From the NCBI RefSeq assembly GCF_030546645.1, contig NZ_JAUOTO010000001.1, forward strand, positions 124,001 through 188,000: DNA of 64,000 nucleotides, in the 5' to 3' direction. Origin of the DNA: Flavitalea plasmicola (GTDB lineage Bacteria; Bacteroidota; Bacteroidia; Chitinophagales; Chitinophagaceae). Each line of letters opens with the position of its first letter. Position 1 is the first letter of the stretch. Under the pieces are notes generated by a model. It did not search any database, had not been told where the DNA came from, and worked only from the letters and a program-made list of their open reading frames with translations. Both the position numbers and the translations under genes were made by a program. Of this stretch, positions 59,944 through 64,000 are shown piece by piece.

Positions 59944-61400
59944 TGCTGCCAGGAATGATAATGACATTACTGATTGGAGGTCTCCTCAGCTGGATGGCTG
60001 CAAGGTGGAATGCCGTTCTTTCAAAATGGATCGCCCTGCTGGCAGTGGGGGCGGATCTTTCCCTGGCCGGGTATTGGTGGTTTCATTTCCGGGACGCGGC
60101 TTCCTCCGGCTCTTCCTGGTTCATCGATTTCCAGACAGGCTGGATACCGTCATTCGGCATCGGCTTTCATGTGGCGATGGACGGGCTTGGCCTGGTATTA
60201 TTACTACTGACCTTCTTCCTGGGGATCCTGGCGGTGCTCTGCTCCTGGCAGGAGATCAAAGAGCGAACGGGGTTCTTTTACTTCAACCTGTTATGGACCC
60301 TGGCCGGCATCAGCGGCGTGTTCGTCGCAATGGACCTGTTCCTGTTCTACTTCTTCTGGGAGGTGATGCTCGTGCCCATGTTCTTTTTGATCTCCATCTG
60401 GGGTGACGCCAGGCGCCGTTATGCCGCGTATAAATTTTTCATTTTTACCCAGGCCGGGGGATTGCTGATGCTACTGGCAATTCTTGCGCTCTATTTCATA
60501 CACGGCCGGCAAACCGGGACCTATACTTTTGATTATTTCAGCCTGCTGCATACTTCCCTTGCGTCTTCGGTCTCCCGATGGATCCTGTCTGGCTTTCTGA
60601 TCGCCTTTGCCATAAAATTACCGGCGGTGCCTTTCCATAGCTGGCTGCCCGACGCCCACAGTGAAGCCCCGACGGCAGGTAGCTTGCTGCTGGCCGGTCT
60701 CTTACTAAAAACCGGCGCTTACGGCATCATCCGTTTCGTGTTGCCCTTGTTTCCCCGGGAGTCGGCAGCCATTGCCTGGTGGGCTATCCTGGCTGGAGTG
60801 ATAGCGATCGTATACGGCGCCCTGCTCGCCTTTGCGCAGACTGACCTCAAGCGGCTGATAGCCTATACTTCGGTAAGTCACATGGGATTTGTGCTCCTGG
60901 GTATTTTCTCTTTTAGCGAAATAGCCATGCAGGGCGCCGTCATGCAGATACTTACGCATGGCATAAGCACCGGAGCTTTGTTCGTGATGGCCGGAATGCT
61001 GAAAGAAAGGCTCCATACCAGGGATATAGAGCAGATGGGAGGATTGTGGACGTCCATGCCCGTCATGGGCGGCGCGGCCCTGTTGTTTACCATGGCTTCC
61101 CTGGGTTTGCCCATGCTGGGGAATTTTATTGCAGAATTTTTGATCCTGCTGGGAACTTTTTCAGCTAGCGTACCCCTCGCTGTGATAGCCAGCTTTGGAT
61201 TGGTTTTGTCAGCTTTGTATTCATTACGGATGGTGCGGAAGGTTTTCCTGGGACCTGCTGATTTGCCATTGAAGGATCTCAGTGTGCGAGAGCTGCTTAT
61301 TCTGGCGGCGATGAGTATAGGTATCATAGCATTGGGGTTATACCCACAGCCCGTGATAGATATGGTAAGAACGACAGTCCGGCAACTGGTGACACGGTAA
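59940..61400 (+). CDS. nuoM: NADH-quinone oxidoreductase subunit M
   Basis: A 486-residue antiporter-like subunit with about 14 helices. It shows the motifs FFWEVMLVPMFFLISIWG, KLPAVPFHSWLPDAHSEAPT and DLKRLIAYTSVSHMGFVLLG, which contain the key Glu and Lys residues of the proton channel. ATG 59940 overlaps the nuoL stop. nuoN starts 17 bp after its end. Length is typical. Confidence 0.95.
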   Translation: MMLPGMIMTLLIGGLLSWMAARWNAVLSKWIALLAVGADLSLAGYWWFHFRDAASSGSSWFIDFQTGWIPSFGIGFHVAMDGLGLVLLLLTFFLGILAVLCSWQEIKERTGFFYFNLLWTLAGISGVFVAMDLFLFYFFWEVMLVPMFFLISIWGDARRRYAAYKFFIFTQAGGLLMLLAILALYFIHGRQTGTYTFDYFSLLHTSLASSVSRWILSGFLIAFAIKLPAVPFHSWLPDAHSEAPTAGSLLLAGLLLKTGAYGIIRFVLPLFPRESAAIAWWAILAGVIAIVYGALLAFAQTDLKRLIAYTSVSHMGFVLLGIFSFSEIAMQGAVMQILTHGISTGALFVMAGMLKERLHTRDIEQMGGLWTSMPVMGGAALLFTMASLGLPMLGNFIAEFLILLGTFSASVPLAVIASFGLVLSALYSLRMVRKVFLGPADLPLKDLSVRELLILAAMSIGIIALGLYPQPVIDMVRTTVRQLVTR

Positions 61401-61417
61401 TAATTAAAATCTGTCAG

Positions 61418-62857
61418 ATGAGCGAAATTCAATTCGATGCGCTGCTGCCTTACACCCTGCTGGCCGCCAGTTCCATGGTGATCATACTGCTTATTGCGTT
61501 CCGCCTCAGCCATACCGTGATCCAGGTGGTGGGGTTTTTATTGTTATGCCTGGTGATTGCAGCCCTGCTGAAAGTCAGATCGAGCCTGCCCATTGCCATT
61601 TTACCCTTGTTCCAGATAGACGGATTTGCCCTGCTGTTTACCGGCCTGATCATTTTTTGCGTGTCGATCATCGGGCTGTTGTCCTATATTTATTTTGAAG
61701 AACGGGAAGAGAACCCGAAAGAATATTACATCCTGTTGTTCCTTGCCACATTAGGCGCCGCCATACTGACCATCAGCCGGCATTTTATTTCACTGTTCAT
61801 CGGGGTGGAGTTATTGAGCGTTAGCCTGTATGCCCTTATCGGCTACCTGCGGACGCGGAATAATGCGGTGGAAGCCGGTATGAAATACCTTGTACTGGCC
61901 GCCCTTTCATCTGCCTTTCTCCTGTTTGGCATGGCATTGATCTATATGGATGCCGGAACGATGGAGTTCGCCGCCATTGCACAAAAAATAAGCGGCCATC
62001 CGGCGACCTCTCCCCTGGTCATCATGGGCGCAGGCATTATGATCGTAGCGATAGGATTTAAGCTGGCGCTCGTGCCCTTCCATCTCTGGGCCGCCGACGT
62101 ATACCAGGGAGCGCCCACGCCAGTCACCTTGTTCATAGCCACCGTTTCGAAAATAGGCGTGTTTGCGGTGTTGGTGCGGTTTGCACTGGCCATCGATCTG
62201 CAGCATTATCCGCAGGCCAGCACCGTTTTTTCCATCCTTGCAATAGCATCCATGATAGTGGGTAATGTCCTGGCGCTGCGACAACAGAATATCAAACGGC
62301 TGCTGGCTTATTCTTCCATCGCCCATTTTGGATATTTGCTGGTGGCATTTCTGACGGGTGGCGGGGCCGGCGTGGAGGCGGCTTTTTTCTATCTGCTTGC
62401 TTACAGCATTACATTACTATCGGCCTTTGGAGTGGTTACTTTACTGTCCACGCGGCAGAGAGATGCGGAAGATCTGACGACCTACCGGGGATTATTCCGG
62501 AAGGACCCGCTGATGGCGGCGGTATTGACCGTCGCCCTGTTCTCTCTCGCCGGTATTCCGCTGACGGCGGGTTTCCCGGCTAAATTCTTTGTGTTGACGG
62601 CGGGGGTCCGGCTTCATTTATGGCCGCCTGTGATTACCCTGGTCCTCACCAGTGTGATCGGGTTGTATTATTATCTTCGCGTCATCAGTGTATTGTTCGA
62701 GGGATCTCCTCACTTGGAAATAAAGGAAAGAACGCTACACCCCTTTTTTTATACTGCTACCTATGCTACACTGGCAGCGCTCCTGTTGCTGCTCTGTCTG
62801 TTGGGGGTCTTTCCAGGCAGCATCGTTGAAGGGATACGGGCATATCTTCTTATTTGA
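61418..62857 (+). CDS. nuoN: NADH-quinone oxidoreductase subunit N
   Basis: A 479-residue antiporter-like subunit with about 14 helices and the motifs LFIGVELLSVSLYALIGYLR, KLALVPFHLWAADVYQGAPTP and NIKRLLAYSSIAHFGYLLVAF. It closes the nuo operon. The last codons overlap by 8 bp with the end of a convergent cupin gene. No terminator hairpin is seen between them. Confidence 0.95.
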   Translation: MSEIQFDALLPYTLLAASSMVIILLIAFRLSHTVIQVVGFLLLCLVIAALLKVRSSLPIAILPLFQIDGFALLFTGLIIFCVSIIGLLSYIYFEEREENPKEYYILLFLATLGAAILTISRHFISLFIGVELLSVSLYALIGYLRTRNNAVEAGMKYLVLAALSSAFLLFGMALIYMDAGTMEFAAIAQKISGHPATSPLVIMGAGIMIVAIGFKLALVPFHLWAADVYQGAPTPVTLFIATVSKIGVFAVLVRFALAIDLQHYPQASTVFSILAIASMIVGNVLALRQQNIKRLLAYSSIAHFGYLLVAFLTGGGAGVEAAFFYLLAYSITLLSAFGVVTLLSTRQRDAEDLTTYRGLFRKDPLMAAVLTVALFSLAGIPLTAGFPAKFFVLTAGVRLHLWPPVITLVLTSVIGLYYYLRVISVLFEGSPHLEIKERTLHPFFYTATYATLAALLLLLCLLGVFPGSIVEGIRAYLLI

Positions 62858-63179
62858 CTGTTTCCATAGCCGCCAGCTCAAATGTGATATTTACAGACCG
62901 ATCACCCCGGGGCCGGGTACGGTGCCTGACATTGGCCGGAATAGTAAACAATTGCCCGGGAGCTAATTCCACCGTGCGGTCTTCCAGGTCGATACATACG
63001 ATTCCTTCTATGACCAGGAACGTTTCATCACTGTTGGGGTGATGGTGCCAGTAAAACGGCTCCGTCATTACACTGAGCCTTACGACGTGGTCGTTTATCA
63101 GCGAAAGGGGAACGTTTTTGTAGGTGTTGATGTCCAGGATTTCCTGGTGCAGATCAACGACAGTAAGTGGCGGTGTCAT
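62850..63179 (-). CDS. Small cupin-domain protein
   Basis: A 109-residue one-domain cupin. Motif 1 is FYWHHHPNSDETFLVIEG with several His and a Glu for metal binding, and motif 2 is FTIPANVRHRTRPRGD with one His. The N-terminus (PPLTVVDLHQEILDIN) is typical of mannose-6-phosphate isomerase-like small cupins. It follows the DUF4386 gene with a 4-bp overlap and is probably co-transcribed. It converges with nuoN. Substrate unknown. Confidence 0.85.
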   Translation of the reverse strand: MTPPLTVVDLHQEILDINTYKNVPLSLINDHVVRLSVMTEPFYWHHHPNSDETFLVIEGIVCIDLEDRTVELAPGQLFTIPANVRHRTRPRGDRSVNITFELAAMETVK

Positions 63180-63916
63180 AAATGGGTGTTATTTTTCAGT
63201 TGTAAACGCGCCTCCCATTTCTTCATATTCACCCCTTTTATAATTAACCAAAGACACATTGAAAATTCCGCTATAAAAGATAATGGGCCGAGCATAACAG
63301 GAAATAGTAAACCTTCCAATCTGGGAGAGAAGATCAGCAAAAAACTATTTGTCAGATAGCATAGGCCGGCAATGAATATCATAACGCCTAAGACCCGGGG
63401 TAAAAATTCAGATCTGAAGATCAGGTATCCATCTATCAGGCATTCAAAACCAAAAAATATGAGGCCGATCCCAAAGCCATATTCATGCGCTTTGACTGAA
63501 AGATAACTTAATGCCTGCAATTGCTGCGGGTGGAATGCCTTTAAATAATTGTCATTGTCCAACAGGAACAGCGGCATCACCAGATTCATCTTATTCGCTA
63601 CCAATACAGCGGTTTGGATCAGGCCGAAAAGAAGTGAAAGCAAAGCGAGATCTTTGTTTACACGTTTTAAAAGCGTATAGTAAACTATTCCTACCACCAG
63701 GTCGAACACATGCATCACCAGATCGCCAAATATACCGACGCGCCAAAGTACGGGTGAAGCCGCAATATTGTTGCTGGTTGCCAGGGCATTGCCCGGTACA
63801 ATAATTTTACTTCTGATGAATATTTCTCCCATAACGCCTGCCGCAATGATGACCAGATACGCCAGGCCGCCAATTCTGGCATATACTTGCGGAGAGGGTT
63901 CCAGTGGTTTATTCAC
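63176..63916 (-). CDS. DUF4386 integral membrane protein
   Basis: A 246-residue protein with about six membrane helices. The first is near 13-35 (ARIGGLAYLVIIAAGVMGEIF), and others include VMHVFDLVVGIVYYTLL and VMIFIAGLCYLTNSFLLI. The N-terminal ARIGGLAYL motif and NNIAASPVLWRVGIFGDLVMHV segment are typical of the DUF4386 family. The function is unknown; members are found in many bacteria, often beside cupins or regulators. Its stop overlaps the start of the cupin gene (ATGA). Confidence 0.85.
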   Translation of the reverse strand: MNKPLEPSPQVYARIGGLAYLVIIAAGVMGEIFIRSKIIVPGNALATSNNIAASPVLWRVGIFGDLVMHVFDLVVGIVYYTLLKRVNKDLALLSLLFGLIQTAVLVANKMNLVMPLFLLDNDNYLKAFHPQQLQALSYLSVKAHEYGFGIGLIFFGFECLIDGYLIFRSEFLPRVLGVMIFIAGLCYLTNSFLLIFSPRLEGLLFPVMLGPLSFIAEFSMCLWLIIKGVNMKKWEARLQLKNNTHL

Positions 63917-63943
63917 TTTTTTTTGAACGCAATATAATACTTC

Positions 63944-64000
63944 TTAATTCACCGCTTTGAATTTGGCGTTCGTAATAAGTACATCGTGGCCTGCCGAATC
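63944..64000 (-). CDS. C-terminal end of an unidentified protein (partial)
   Basis: On the minus strand the window edge is open in a frame that ends DSAGHDVLITNAKFKAVN followed by TAA at 63944-63946. It is the last 18 codons of a gene whose body lies outside the window. Its position 28 bp before the DUF4386 start, same strand, would make it the upstream gene of that small operon. Too short to identify. Confidence 0.4.
   Translation of the reverse strand, partial: DSAGHDVLITNAKFKAVN

Overview
The window comes from a Bacteroidota genome, most likely the Chitinophagaceae. The evidence is a FecI-type sigma factor, FecR, STN-containing SusC and SusD in a row, several secreted proteins ending in type IX secretion (T9SS) sorting domains, TAnnTTTG promoter boxes, near absence of Shine-Dalgarno sequences, and a nuo operon with fused nuoCD. 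No rRNA, tRNA, CRISPR array or intact transposon was found.

Layout. 1-540: relics of a TOTE-type primase domain and of a tyrosine recombinase broken over several frames. 695-3214: AraC regulator, DoxX protein, cupin and a lipoprotein in AT-rich DNA. 3422-3885: decayed MarR and DinB fragments. 3878-6444 (-): LuxR-type response regulator and TPR histidine kinase with overlapping ends. 6608-13558: a beta-helix protein and a 1950-residue T9SS protein with five 83-residue repeats. 13627-18636: stand-alone KAS III-like enzyme, ECF sigma stub, GH89 alpha-N-acetylglucosaminidase, S41 peptidase. 18637-21938: a 635 bp gene-free leader, an 860-residue repeat-rich T9SS protein and a strong terminator. 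21941-31140: beta-lactamase-fold hydrolase, VOC protein, three AraC regulators, DHFR-like, SRPBCC and DUF2200 proteins, an FAD monooxygenase and a TPR protein. 31380-38119: sigma/anti-sigma/SusC/SusD locus. 38116-40737 (-): rifamycin phosphotransferase. 40964-47826: a TlpA-ThuA fusion, a MycE-like methyltransferase and a 1159-residue multidomain T9SS hydrolase ending at a GC-rich hairpin. 47936-62857: CBS protein and a complete nuoA-N operon. 62850-64000 (-): cupin, DUF4386 protein and the tail of an unidentified gene.

How the genes work together. The nuo operon encodes all 14 complex I subunits in 13 genes, including the NADH-input module EFG, with most genes overlapping or closely spaced. 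The sigma/FecR/SusCD set is a cell-surface-signalled nutrient uptake locus with no adjacent degradative enzyme. The T9SS proteins are surface or secreted products. The rifamycin phosphotransferase, perhaps helped by the FAD monooxygenase, points to life among antibiotic-producing soil microbes.

The most unusual items are the thioredoxin-ThuA fusion beside an antibiotic-type O-methyltransferase, the five-domain T9SS hydrolase, the lone KAS III homologue, the rph gene with a Firmicutes-like ribosome binding site, and the relic elements at the left edge. I did not find a clearly new multi-gene system.
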